The notes below the pieces were generated by a model, which did not search any database, was not told the origin of the DNA, and saw only the letters and a program-made list of their open reading frames with translations. Positions 7,349 through 14,475 of a stretch of 17,183 nt of DNA are shown here, one piece after another. The position numbers and the translations under genes were made by a program. Source of the DNA: Bacteroidetes bacterium UBA6063. GTDB lineage: Bacteria; Bacteroidota; Bacteroidia; NS11-12g; UBA9320. The stretch covers positions 1 through 17,183 of the forward strand of contig DIYD01000224.1 of the NCBI GenBank assembly GCA_002428905.1. The letters run 5' to 3'. Position 1 is the stretch's first letter. Every line of letters starts with the position of its first letter.

Positions 7349-8713
7349 TTGGAAGGAGAACCGGAACAACAGATAGATATGATAACGACCCTGCTTGATG
7401 TATCAGGTACGGGTAATATCGGACAAATGGTCGCACTATTTGTGATCGTGGTTATACTCGTTTTTTTATCCGGTCTAATCTCCGGCTCTGAAAACGCATT
7501 CTTTAGCCTGTCGCCCAACGACATTAACGATTTAGAAGAGAAGCAGAACAAAAGTGCTGCATTGGCATTACGGTTACTCAATAATCCAGACCGGCCTCAG
7601 GCATCACGTAATCTGCTCGGCACCATTCTCATTCTCAACAATTTCATTAATATTTCAATCATTATCCTCTCGTCGTATCTGTTACACGACATTTGGACGT
7701 TTGTAGAGGTTTCTAATCTTGTACAGCTTGTGGTGGAAATTGGAGTAATAACGTTTATTCTTGTCCTCTTTGGCGAAATCGTTCCAAAGATTTATGCCAC
7801 GCAAAACAACATCCAACTGGTTAGTATCACTTCTCCCCTTCTGTACTACGCACAGCGTATTTTAAAGCCGTTTGTTTGGGCGCTCACCAAGAGTACGGCA
7901 CTGATTGATAAGCGCATCGATAAAAAACAAGATAATGTTTCACTCGAAGAGTTGAATCAAGCCATCGAAATCGCGTCGGAAGACGACAATATTGAGGAGA
8001 AAAACATTCTGAAAGGTCTGGTGAACTATGGAAACATCAGCGTAAAACAGATCATGAAGCCGCGTATGGATGTTTCAGCGGTCGACATCAATACGGAGCA
8101 GCAAGAACTCATTGACCTGATCAAGGAATGGGGATATTCACGGGTGCCCGTGTTTGAATCTACGTTTGACAAGATTGTAGGCGTGCTTTACATCAAAGAT
8201 CTGCTCCCGGTTCTTACGAATAAGTCAGATAAGAAGTGGCAAAACTTCATGCGCGACCCATTCTTCGTGCCGGAGAATAAAAAGATCGACGACCTGCTGG
8301 AAGAGTTCCAGGAAAAGCGCATACACATGGCCATTGTGGTGGATGAGTATGGTGGATCTGAGGGTATTGTTACGATGGAAGACATTCTGGAAGAGATCTT
8401 TGGCGATTTGATGGATGAGTTTGATGAAGATGAGCTCGTATACTCCAAGTTAGACAATACAACCTACATCTTTGAAGGAAAGGTGTTGCTCACCGATATG
8501 TCTAAAGTCTTTGAACTGAATTCAGACTATTTCGAAGAAGCAAAAGGTGAAGCAGACACCCTTGGGGGTATGCTCATGGAAATCCATCAGGATATTCCTC
8601 GCCGTGGGGATGTTATTCATTATGAGAATTTTGAATTCACGGTAGAAAGTGCAGACAAGCGTCGCGTAAAACGCGTAAAAGTAAAATATACGGAGACGGA
8701 AACGGAAGAATAA
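7349..8713 (+). CDS. gldE: gliding motility-associated membrane protein GldE (CNNM/CBS/CorC family)
   Basis: The product has 454 residues from TTG 7349, or 444 from ATG 7379. Domains in order: an N-terminal CNNM/DUF21 region with about three to four membrane segments (about 25-165, including SGLISGSENAFFSLSP); a CBS pair (about 230-355) with VKQIMKPRMDVSAVD and DEYGGSEGIVTMEDILEEIFGD; and a C-terminal CorC_HlyC domain (about 370-445). The family includes putative Mg2+/Co2+ transporters. In Bacteroidota the copy beside gldD is named GldE and was tied to gliding in Flavobacterium johnsoniae. The TTG start gives MEGEPEQ, resembling the MxxEP opening I recall for homologues; ATG 7379 is the orthodox codon. 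Adjacent ssb and gldD on the same strand support GldE over a generic CorC protein. A role in type IX secretion is inferred from gldD. Confidence 0.88.
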   Translation: MEGEPEQQIDMITTLLDVSGTGNIGQMVALFVIVVILVFLSGLISGSENAFFSLSPNDINDLEEKQNKSAALALRLLNNPDRPQASRNLLGTILILNNFINISIIILSSYLLHDIWTFVEVSNLVQLVVEIGVITFILVLFGEIVPKIYATQNNIQLVSITSPLLYYAQRILKPFVWALTKSTALIDKRIDKKQDNVSLEELNQAIEIASEDDNIEEKNILKGLVNYGNISVKQIMKPRMDVSAVDINTEQQELIDLIKEWGYSRVPVFESTFDKIVGVLYIKDLLPVLTNKSDKKWQNFMRDPFFVPENKKIDDLLEEFQEKRIHMAIVVDEYGGSEGIVTMEDILEEIFGDLMDEFDEDELVYSKLDNTTYIFEGKVLLTDMSKVFELNSDYFEEAKGEADTLGGMLMEIHQDIPRRGDVIHYENFEFTVESADKRRVKRVKVKYTETETEE

Positions 8714-8726
8714 GCGTTATAGACTC

Positions 8727-9311
8727 ATGCAAAAGATCTTTCCCTGGTTATGCTGGATGTTGGTTGTTGTAAGTGGATGCACATCCTATACACCAAAACC
8801 GCACGGTTATCCGAAGATTCAATTTCCCGAAAAGGAGTATAAGGCATTCGACAATGGATGTATGTATCGGTTTGACATTCCTGCGTATGCCATGGTAGAG
8901 GCAGATACACATGAAAATGCCGACCAGTGCTGGTATAACATCAAATTTCCGACGTTTAACGCTACGATCTATTTGAGTTACAAGGAAGTAGAAAACAACG
9001 AGCACTTAAATGCTTTGGCAGAAGATGCCTATAAACTGGCGATGAAAAACAACATCAAAGCCGACGTTATTGACGAGGAAGAGATTCTAATTCCTGAGAC
9101 AGGAAACAAGGGCATGATCTATGAATTGTATGGTCCGAGTGCCACACCTTATAACTTCTACATCACCGACGAAAAATCGCATTACGTGCGAGGCTCCTTC
9201 TATTTCGACAAGCATACCAAAACGGATTCTGTGGCCCCCATCTTCGAATTTTTGAAGGAAGACATTGTGAGACTCATGAAGAGTATTGAGTGGGCATCTT
9301 CAGATGTTTAG
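8727..9311 (+). CDS. gldD: gliding motility lipoprotein GldD
   Basis: GldD is an essential lipoprotein of Bacteroidota gliding and is also needed for type IX secretion. The 194-residue product starts with a short signal peptide ending in the lipobox VSGC (Cys18), so the mature protein is lipidated. The mature N-terminus TSYTPKPHGYPKIQFPEKEY is the hallmark of GldD. The rest (DIPAYAMVEADTH, AMKNNIKADVID, SHYVRGSFYFD) fits the family over its usual length near 190. It follows gldE by 13 bp and ends the mutY-ssb-gldE-gldD unit. No terminator hairpin was seen after it. The genome should also encode the remaining gld/spr genes, which are not in this window. Confidence 0.92.
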   Translation: MQKIFPWLCWMLVVVSGCTSYTPKPHGYPKIQFPEKEYKAFDNGCMYRFDIPAYAMVEADTHENADQCWYNIKFPTFNATIYLSYKEVENNEHLNALAEDAYKLAMKNNIKADVIDEEEILIPETGNKGMIYELYGPSATPYNFYITDEKSHYVRGSFYFDKHTKTDSVAPIFEFLKEDIVRLMKSIEWASSDV

Positions 9312-9328
9312 ATAACTAGATGTTTAGA
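9302..9328. repeat. 11-bp direct repeat at the end of gldD
   Basis: AGATGTTTAGA occurs at 9302-9312 and again at 9318-9328, 16 bp apart. The first copy includes the last Asp-Val codons and the TAG stop of gldD. It looks like a small local duplication; no function is suggested. Confidence 0.5.
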
Positions 9329-9365
9329 CCGCAAGACTAATGACGGTTGACGGATGACTTTGAAA

Positions 9366-9635
9366 TCACCTTAGCCTTACGAGATCATTTATATTTACCT
9401 CATAAGGGTCAGATATAGCATTACAGGTGCTACAAATAGCTAGTATGTACCAGTGATTACTTGTACGACCATCAGGACTATAAACATGTCCACCGACCGT
9501 TGCATAATTGTCACAATCGAGATTCCTACAAATCGTATTTCCGTATGACTTTTTCTGTGATTGCCAAAAATCTAACCAAGAATCATAGCCTTTAGGCCTT
9601 CTCCCTGCTGTACCTCTTAAATTCTTCACTTTCAT
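9366..9635 (-). CDS. 89-residue HNH-like zinc-binding protein of unknown function
   Basis: No named gene is recognised. The sequence has a cysteine pair C36-x4-C41, then VGGHV with His50, then NHWYILAICSTCN with C68-x2-C71 followed by Asn72. This GGHV, WYI..C..CN arrangement resembles small HNH-endonuclease-like proteins of bacteria (typically GAHV and WYIVPLC..CN). The zinc knuckle and first His are visible, but I see no clear third HNH histidine after the CN, so activity is doubtful. The N-terminus (KVKNLRGTAGRRP, then SWLDFWQ) is basic. It lies alone, convergent with gldD, in the gene-poor stretch before a REP-like hairpin, which fits an accessory gene. Reading as a real gene rests on the ordered zinc ligands and normal start. 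Confidence 0.68.
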   Translation of the reverse strand: MKVKNLRGTAGRRPKGYDSWLDFWQSQKKSYGNTICRNLDCDNYATVGGHVYSPDGRTSNHWYILAICSTCNAISDPYEVNINDLVRLR

Positions 9636-9716
9636 ACCAGCAAACTATCAATATTTCAAAGTCAGAACAATCACTGCATTTTGAGATTTTTTGGCATCGA
9701 AAACAAACCATTGTCA

Positions 9717-9769
9717 CTTCGAGTGGCCAGGGCAATGACATAGTCATTCGTCCTGGTTGTATCGAGAAG
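9717..9769. repeat. REP-like long imperfect palindrome
   Basis: Nested inverted repeats form one 53-nt imperfect hairpin: CTTCGA (9717-9722) with TCGAGAAG (9762-9769, two unpaired bases); CCAGG (9727-9731) with CCTGG (9752-9756); AATGAC (9734-9739) with GTCATT (9743-9748) around a 3-nt loop. The CACTTCGAG / TCGAGAAG ends resemble dispersed REP-like palindromes seen between genes in some Bacteroidota genomes; that link is from memory. It lies 36 bp past the stop of the 199-residue gene and may also help terminate its transcript. The surrounding 9636-9804 holds no other feature. Confidence 0.6.
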
Positions 9770-9804
9770 CGGCAATGGTTAACGCTCTACTGCATCCAGC
9801 AATC

Positions 9805-10404
9805 CTATTCTACTATCACTTTTTCATACACCTTTAAATTATACCATTGCTCATAATTCGAGGTTGGATATAAACTGAACAACTTTAACGTGTTTTCTGA
9901 GATGTATTGAATACGGAAACTTTCTTCTTCTTTCAGTAGCATGGGGAAAGCTTTAACCATCGAAGAATCCATAAAAGCTGGCATTTTAGGTTCATCAAAT
10001 ACAAGTACAACCTGCTTTTCATCATCTAAAAAGTACCAATTCCCCTTATCTGCAAGACTAGAATCGCCATACATTCTTTTGTACGTCGCATTTGAATAAA
10101 AGACAATATCGGTTTCGTCTGAGAAATCACTGGGCTTATTCAATGGCAAGCCATTAATGGTTGGTGTAAAGCTTTGAAGCACCTGACCGCTGTCGTTTGT
10201 TAAATGCTTGAACGTCCACTGTCCGACCAAAAACTTTTCAATAGAGTCTTTTCCAAGCGTTGTTTTGTGTGCAAAAATTTCAGATAGATTTTGCTGTACC
10301 AGCTGACGCACGGAGTCTGTTTTGTTTATTGCTTTATTAGACTGCGCTATGAGGCTAGTGATTGAAGTTAAAGCTAATACACCTGCCAGAAGTATTCTCC
10401 TCAT
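9805..10404 (-). CDS. secreted lipocalin-like hypothetical protein
   Basis: The 199-residue product has a classical signal peptide (MRRILLAGVLALTSITSLIAQ, cleavage probably after the Ala-Gln near residue 21) and no lipobox Cys, so it is probably periplasmic or exported. After a helical stretch (to about 55) the segment FLVGQWTFKHLTNDSGQVL has the G-x-W opening common to lipocalin-like beta barrels of secreted Bacteroidota proteins. The remainder alternates short strands, for example DIVFYSNATYKRMYGDS, GNWYFLDDEKQVVLVFD and RIQYISENTLKLFSL, ending LKVYEKV. No catalytic motif is visible. Neighbours are REP-like sequence on both sides. Lipocalin-type fold is inference; the substrate is unknown. 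Confidence 0.8.
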   Translation of the reverse strand: MRRILLAGVLALTSITSLIAQSNKAINKTDSVRQLVQQNLSEIFAHKTTLGKDSIEKFLVGQWTFKHLTNDSGQVLQSFTPTINGLPLNKPSDFSDETDIVFYSNATYKRMYGDSSLADKGNWYFLDDEKQVVLVFDEPKMPAFMDSSMVKAFPMLLKEEESFRIQYISENTLKLFSLYPTSNYEQWYNLKVYEKVIVE

Positions 10405-10778
10405 CTAATTAGAGTTCTTTTATCAAATCACAATATAATGGATTTTCATTTATTGTATTGACCTATTGATTCATCATGCAAAGCGCCGAGACTCCACACT
10501 CTTTGCAGTCACTCTGAGATTGGCGGCGCAAATTTTCGTACTCCTTGCCTCTCTCGATACAATTGGCCTCCAGCCAATCACTCGTAGTGACATAGGGTAA
10601 CTGGTTGAACGTATGACAAATGTTAAATTGATATACAATGTTGGACTTGGGTTCACACTTGCCTTCGCGTAGGGACTTCGGTAAGCAAGGCATTTGCATA
10701 TTTTCACTTGCCTCTGCGTAGCCGCTACGGCGAAGCAAGGCATGTACACATTGAATCGGTACATTGATCAATTGGCTC
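10405..10778. other. hairpin-rich 374-bp intergenic region
   Basis: No credible gene was found here. Besides the REP-like pair at 10656-10743 the stretch contains ATTGGC/GCCAAT (10562-10567, 10573-10578, 5-nt loop), TCACT/AGTGA (10578-10582, 10586-10590, 3-nt loop) and GCAAAG/CTTTGC (10478-10483, 10501-10506). The first two share a base and cannot fold together. The density of small palindromes suggests dispersed repeat material or a structured RNA downstream of the M23 peptidase gene. The minus-strand frames crossing it are repeat-derived and low quality. Confidence 0.45.
10656..10743. repeat. two tandem REP-like palindromic repeats
   Basis: Two near-identical copies, 10656-10693 and 10705-10743, are separated by 11 bp. 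Both read CACTTGCC, then GCGTAG, a variable centre, then AAGCAAGGCAT. Each is an inverted repeat: CTTGC pairs with GCAAG at the ends (10658-10662/10685-10689; 10707-10711/10735-10739). The second copy also has a perfect inner stem CGTAGC/GCTACG (10717-10722, 10724-10729) around one base. The pair lies 36 bp past the stop of the M23 peptidase gene, the usual place for REP elements. Confidence 0.65.
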
Positions 10779-11690
10779 CTAGCGTACGCGCAGCGTCTTT
10801 CCGATGCGCAATGTAGCATTTCGGCTAATACCGTTCAATCGGCAAATACGATCTACAGAAGTTCCGTAACGTCTGGCAATGCGCCACAACGAGTCACCAG
10901 ATCGCACTCGGTAATAGATGCGGTTCCCAGGAGCAGGATGCCCTGTTGCCGTTTTTGCAGTCTTCTTAAAATCCTTTATCGTCAGGTGTAACGTATCTGA
11001 CTTAAGCTTTTTCTCTTCGAATGAAATTACCGTATTCGGGTCAAGCTGTGTTCCTCGGTATAGGGTTTCAAAGTGTAAATGAGATCCTGATGATCGGCCC
11101 GTGTTACCACCCAAACCAATAACCTCTCCGGCCTTAACAGTTTGATTCGGAACAGCCATACGCTTTGATAAGTGACCATATAGCGTTTCCAGGCCGTTGT
11201 AGTGTCGAATAACGATATAGTGACCAAATCCACCATAGTTGTACTTGGCAATGCGCACAACACCGTCAAATGCCGCATAAACCGAATCGCCGGTTACCAG
11301 GTCAATATCAATGCCTTTATGCATACGATATCTTCTCCAACCAAAATTACTGGTTATCGGACCTCCGCAAGGATGGTGATAATCGCATTCAGAATCTACC
11401 AACTGTAAGGTAATATCCAAACCAGTATCGGATTGAATTACCCTAGGTTGATCTAAATTCAACGAGTCCCAACTGTAATCGTAAATATGTGCACAAGGAA
11501 TCAACGCTGTATCAAACAGATTGGCGTCTACCATCTTAAAAGCGATCAATGCAGAATCTGTCTCAACAGAATCCACATGTTCTTTTTCCTCGGTATCTTC
11601 CGAATCCTTTACCTGAATTGAAGCAAACTCCATGGGTTGGGCGTAACTACCCATCCAGGTCAATAGCGCTATGATCAATGTCCATCTCAT
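10779..11690 (-). CDS. M23 family metallopeptidase with C-terminal LysM domain
   Basis: This is a secreted peptidoglycan endopeptidase, probably cutting peptide crosslinks during wall remodelling. The 303-residue protein has a signal peptide (about 1-17, MRWTLIIALLTWMGSYA), a variable acidic region to about 100, then the LytM/M23 domain: HKGIDID (His124, Asp128), LYGHLS (His173) and HLHFE (His204, His206). These are the zinc-binding and catalytic residues, so the enzyme should be active. One LysM domain (about 259-303, YYRVRSGDSLWRIARRYGTS) binds peptidoglycan glycans. Its ATG overlaps the ribF stop as ATGA, indicating translational coupling. REP-like hairpins follow its stop. Confidence 0.94.
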   Translation of the reverse strand: MRWTLIIALLTWMGSYAQPMEFASIQVKDSEDTEEKEHVDSVETDSALIAFKMVDANLFDTALIPCAHIYDYSWDSLNLDQPRVIQSDTGLDITLQLVDSECDYHHPCGGPITSNFGWRRYRMHKGIDIDLVTGDSVYAAFDGVVRIAKYNYGGFGHYIVIRHYNGLETLYGHLSKRMAVPNQTVKAGEVIGLGGNTGRSSGSHLHFETLYRGTQLDPNTVISFEEKKLKSDTLHLTIKDFKKTAKTATGHPAPGNRIYYRVRSGDSLWRIARRYGTSVDRICRLNGISRNATLRIGKTLRVR

Positions 11691-12616
11691 GATATAAAAA
11701 ATGCCGAAATCTCGCGTTTATCGGCTTCTAATTGGGTCTTTAAAGCGTTCAACTCTTCAAATTTACGCTCATCCCTCCATCTCTTAACGAACAAAATTTC
11801 AATTTCTTGTCCATAAATCTCGTCACTAAAGTCGAAAATATGCACTTCAATAGTCACCTGACCGAGCTTAAACGTTGGCCTGGTGCCAATGTTAAGCATT
11901 CCAGTGTATCGTTGATTTTTCAGCAATACTTCCACCGCATACACCCCTTGTTTGGGAATGAGCTTGAAATCGGAACTCACTTCAATATTCGCCGTGGGAA
12001 AGCCCAGTTTTTTACCGTTTTTCTGACCGTCAATTACATTGCCTTTGATTGTGAAGGTTCGGCCGAGTAGTTTATTGGCTTCCTCCAAATCACCGCCTAA
12101 CAAAGCGGTTCGAATTTTAGACGAGCTCACAATGCAATCGTCTATATCCTGTTCAGGTATTTGCTGAACGGTGTAACCGTAGCGCTTTGAATACCTTTCA
12201 ATTTCTTCAATAGACCCTTCACGGTTCTTACCAAATCGATGATCGTAGCCGATAATAATGGTCTTTATTTTCAACTTGTCAACGAGAATACCTTCGATGA
12301 ACTGGTGTGCCGTCATTCGACTCAGTTCTCTGGTAAACGGTAGCACAATCATATAGTCGACGCCAAACTCATCCAGCAAGGCTGCCTTCTCCTCGATACT
12401 CGTAATAAGCTTGAGTTCATTGTCCTCCGGGTAAAGCACCAAACGCGGATGCGGATAAAAGGTGAGTAACACCGACTTGCCGCCAATGCTTCGGGCTTTT
12501 TCCACTACAGTGTCTAATATTTTTTGATGACCTAAATGCACACCGTCAAAAGTGCCCTGTGTAAGAACTACAGGCCCTTCGGGCTTAAAGTCATCAAGAT
12601 TTTTTACGATCTGCAT
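11687..12616 (-). CDS. ribF: bifunctional riboflavin kinase/FAD synthetase
   Basis: RibF phosphorylates riboflavin to FMN and adenylates FMN to FAD in the cytoplasm. It has 309 residues, the normal length. The N-terminal FAD synthetase domain shows GTFDGVHLGHQKIL and GYDHRFGKNREGS, then SSKIRTAL. The C-terminal riboflavin kinase domain shows GRTFTIKGNVIDGQKNGKK followed by LGFPTANIE, then GVYAVEV, NIGTRPTF and VEVHIFDF. Both active sites look complete. The ATG at 12616 is supported by the immediate QIVKNLDDF start. It lies 22 bp after truB and overlaps the M23 peptidase gene. The truB-ribF pairing is widespread in bacteria. FMN made here is the cofactor of the divergent fni product; that link is only metabolic inference. 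Confidence 0.96.
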   Translation of the reverse strand: MQIVKNLDDFKPEGPVVLTQGTFDGVHLGHQKILDTVVEKARSIGGKSVLLTFYPHPRLVLYPEDNELKLITSIEEKAALLDEFGVDYMIVLPFTRELSRMTAHQFIEGILVDKLKIKTIIIGYDHRFGKNREGSIEEIERYSKRYGYTVQQIPEQDIDDCIVSSSKIRTALLGGDLEEANKLLGRTFTIKGNVIDGQKNGKKLGFPTANIEVSSDFKLIPKQGVYAVEVLLKNQRYTGMLNIGTRPTFKLGQVTIEVHIFDFSDEIYGQEIEILFVKRWRDERKFEELNALKTQLEADKREISAFFIS

Positions 12617-12638
12617 CCTAAGAATCGGCGAATATACA

Positions 12639-13316
12639 TTAGGCTTCTCTCATTGCCTTGATCATCTCTTCAAATCGCTCAATCGAATAGGCTTCATCCA
12701 CATTAAACTCTCCGATACGTGTTCGCCTGAGTGATGTAAGGTGGGCGCCACAACCCAGTGCCTCACCATAGTCACGTGCCAGGCTTCGGATATAAGTACC
12801 TTTTCCGCAGATTACCTTAAACTCAATCGTTGGCAGGTCCACCCTTGTAATCTCCAATGAATCAATTCGAATCCGTTTGGGTTCAATCTTTACCTCCTCG
12901 CCTTTACGAGCCTTCTCGTACGCACGTACACCTTTCACTTTAACGGCCGAAAAAATGGGCGGAGTTTGATCGATATCACCAACAAACTTTTCTGTTGCCG
13001 TGTGCAGATCGCTCTCTGTAATATGATCATACGGTTTGAAATCGGTTTCTTCGGTTTCCAAATCGTATGAAGGTGTAATACTACCTAGCTTAAACGTGCC
13101 CGTATATTCTTTCGTTTGCCCCTGATATCCGGATATTAGTTTGGTGTGTTTTCCGGTACATATAATCAGTAAGCCAGTAGCCAACGGATCTAAGGTACCT
13201 GCATGGCCTACTTTTTTTGCCCTGGTCAAATACCTCAGCTTCTTCACCACCTGAAACGACGTCCACGTAAGTGGCTTATCAATGCAAATCGTTCTTCCTT
13301 CGTTAAAATTGATCAT
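12639..13316 (-). CDS. truB: tRNA pseudouridine(55) synthase TruB
   Basis: TruB isomerises uridine 55 of the tRNA T-loop to pseudouridine and aids tRNA folding. The catalytic motif GHAGTLDPLATGLL carries the nucleophilic Asp (Asp43 from this start). KEYTGTFKLGSITPSYDLE, TPPIFSAVKVKGVRAYEKAR and GTYIRSLARDYGEAL are further family blocks. From ATG 13316 the protein has 225 residues, the common compact Bacteroidota form without a long PUA tail; a TTG at 13331 would add five residues and is less likely. It is the first gene of the truB-ribF-peptidase run and is divergent from fni across 148 bp. Confidence 0.95.
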   Translation of the reverse strand: MINFNEGRTICIDKPLTWTSFQVVKKLRYLTRAKKVGHAGTLDPLATGLLIICTGKHTKLISGYQGQTKEYTGTFKLGSITPSYDLETEETDFKPYDHITESDLHTATEKFVGDIDQTPPIFSAVKVKGVRAYEKARKGEEVKIEPKRIRIDSLEITRVDLPTIEFKVICGKGTYIRSLARDYGEALGCGAHLTSLRRTRIGEFNVDEAYSIERFEEMIKAMREA

Positions 13317-13410
13317 AGTCTTCAACTGCAAATAAAGAACTTATCTACCTATTTCCGTGTTGTATAACGGGCGATTAAAGTGCCTTATACAGATTATTAT
13401 ATTCCACCCG

Positions 13411-13449
13411 TGAGTTGATATATTTATCAAACTCAGGTTGTTATATTTG
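13411..13449 (+). promoter_or_regulatory. candidate fni promoter with bulged dyad
   Basis: TATATTTG at 13442-13449 matches the Bacteroidota -7 consensus TAnnTTTG exactly and lies 15 bp before the fni ATG. The nearest upstream TTG (13415-13417) is 24 bp away, one more than the usual range, so the -33 box is weak. A bulged inverted repeat, TGAGTTGATA / TATCAAACTCA (13411-13420, 13425-13435), covers the -33 region and could be an operator. Confidence 0.45.
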
Positions 13450-13464
13450 GCGGCTCATTGAATT

Positions 13465-14475
13465 ATGTCGGATAAAACTTCAGAACGTAAGACAGACCAT
13501 ATCGATTTAGCGTTTAAATCGCAGGTAAGTCGGCTCGATGCTCGGTTTAATTATGAACCGCTGCTAGCCGCCCATCCTGCAAAAAATGACGCCAATCCGT
13601 TTCGATTTGTTCGAAAAGAAATGCGAAACCCTTTGTGGGTTTCAAGTATGACCGGAGGTACCGGAAAGGCAGGTCATATAAATGCCAATCTAGCAAAGGC
13701 TGTTGGTAAATATGGTATGGGGATGGGACTTGGTTCATGTAGAATCATCCTGGATGACGACACATATCTGACTGATTTTCAGCTGCGTAAATATATAACA
13801 GATGATCATCCGTTTTATGCAAATCTGGGAATAGCACAGCTCGAGGAACTCATTGAGCAAGACAGATTGCACAAGATCACTGAGTTGATCGATAAAACGG
13901 AGACGGATGGACTTATCATTCATGTGAATCCGTTCCAGGAGTGGTTACAACCCGAAGGCGATGTATTTAATTACAGTCCGCTAGACACCATTAAACGCAT
14001 TATAGACCGGGTGGATTGTTCCATTATTGTGAAGGAAGTTGGCCAGGGAATGGGCAAACAAAGTCTGAAAGCTTTGTTCGAACTACCCATTGACGGTATT
14101 GATTTTGGCGCCCACGGCGGTACGAATTTTTCTGCACTGGAGTTGTTCAGAGCCAATCTTGATTTACAAAAGCACTACGAAGGCCTAACCTATATTGGCC
14201 ACAGTGCGGACGAAATGGTAGACTTCTGTAATCAATTAATTGCCGAAAACGAGACTTTCGCATCTAAAGATGTAATTATTTCAGGAGGTGTGAAGGACTA
14301 TCTTGATGGGTATTACTTCAATACCAAGCTGAACACAAACTCGGTGTACGCTCAGGCTTCAGCCTTATTGCGACATGCTGAAGTAAGCTTTGACAAACTT
14401 GACGAATTCATTGAAAAACAGCTGGAAGGTTACAATCTCGCCTGCCATTACCTCACGTTAAAAGAAACACTATGA
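13465..14475 (+). CDS. fni: type 2 isopentenyl-diphosphate delta-isomerase (FMN-dependent)
   Basis: This enzyme interconverts isopentenyl and dimethylallyl diphosphate using reduced FMN, closing the route from mevalonate to the two isoprenoid units. It has 336 residues. Seen in the TIM-barrel sequence: ERKTDHIDLA (substrate-phosphate end), SSMTGGTGKAGHIN, HVNPFQEWLQPEGD with the His-Asn-Gln and Glu used in substrate and Mg2+ binding, VKEVGQGM, and DFGAHGGTNFSALE. The FMN-phosphate loop is present as IISGGVKDYLDGYYFNTK, which departs from the common SGG-x-x-x-G-x-D-x-x-K-A form and suggests a divergent subfamily. Its stop overlaps the mvaA start as ATGA, so both enzymes are co-translated. Confidence 0.93.
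   Translation: MSDKTSERKTDHIDLAFKSQVSRLDARFNYEPLLAAHPAKNDANPFRFVRKEMRNPLWVSSMTGGTGKAGHINANLAKAVGKYGMGMGLGSCRIILDDDTYLTDFQLRKYITDDHPFYANLGIAQLEELIEQDRLHKITELIDKTETDGLIIHVNPFQEWLQPEGDVFNYSPLDTIKRIIDRVDCSIIVKEVGQGMGKQSLKALFELPIDGIDFGAHGGTNFSALELFRANLDLQKHYEGLTYIGHSADEMVDFCNQLIAENETFASKDVIISGGVKDYLDGYYFNTKLNTNSVYAQASALLRHAEVSFDKLDEFIEKQLEGYNLACHYLTLKETL

Noticed and set aside
7094..7581. Minus-strand frames across ssb and the start of gldE
   Set aside because: They overlap two well-supported plus-strand genes in conserved regions and show no recognisable domain.
10656..10743. Possible CRISPR repeats
   Set aside because: Only two copies, with diverged centres and an 11-bp gap, and no cas genes nearby; REP-like palindromes fit better.
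10463..10819. Minus-strand frames of 118 and 96 residues in the hairpin-rich region
   Set aside because: They run through both REP-like palindromes, and the longer one overlaps the LysM end of the M23 peptidase in another frame. They show no domain and are rich in Cys/Arg from repeat translation.
13356..13370. Short dyad CCGT...ACGG between truB and fni
   Set aside because: Only four paired bases with no matching promoter box for truB; likely chance.
12639..13464. FMN riboswitch near ribF or fni
   Set aside because: The intergenic spaces are 22 bp and 148 bp; I could not see the conserved multi-helix FMN-aptamer pattern in either.
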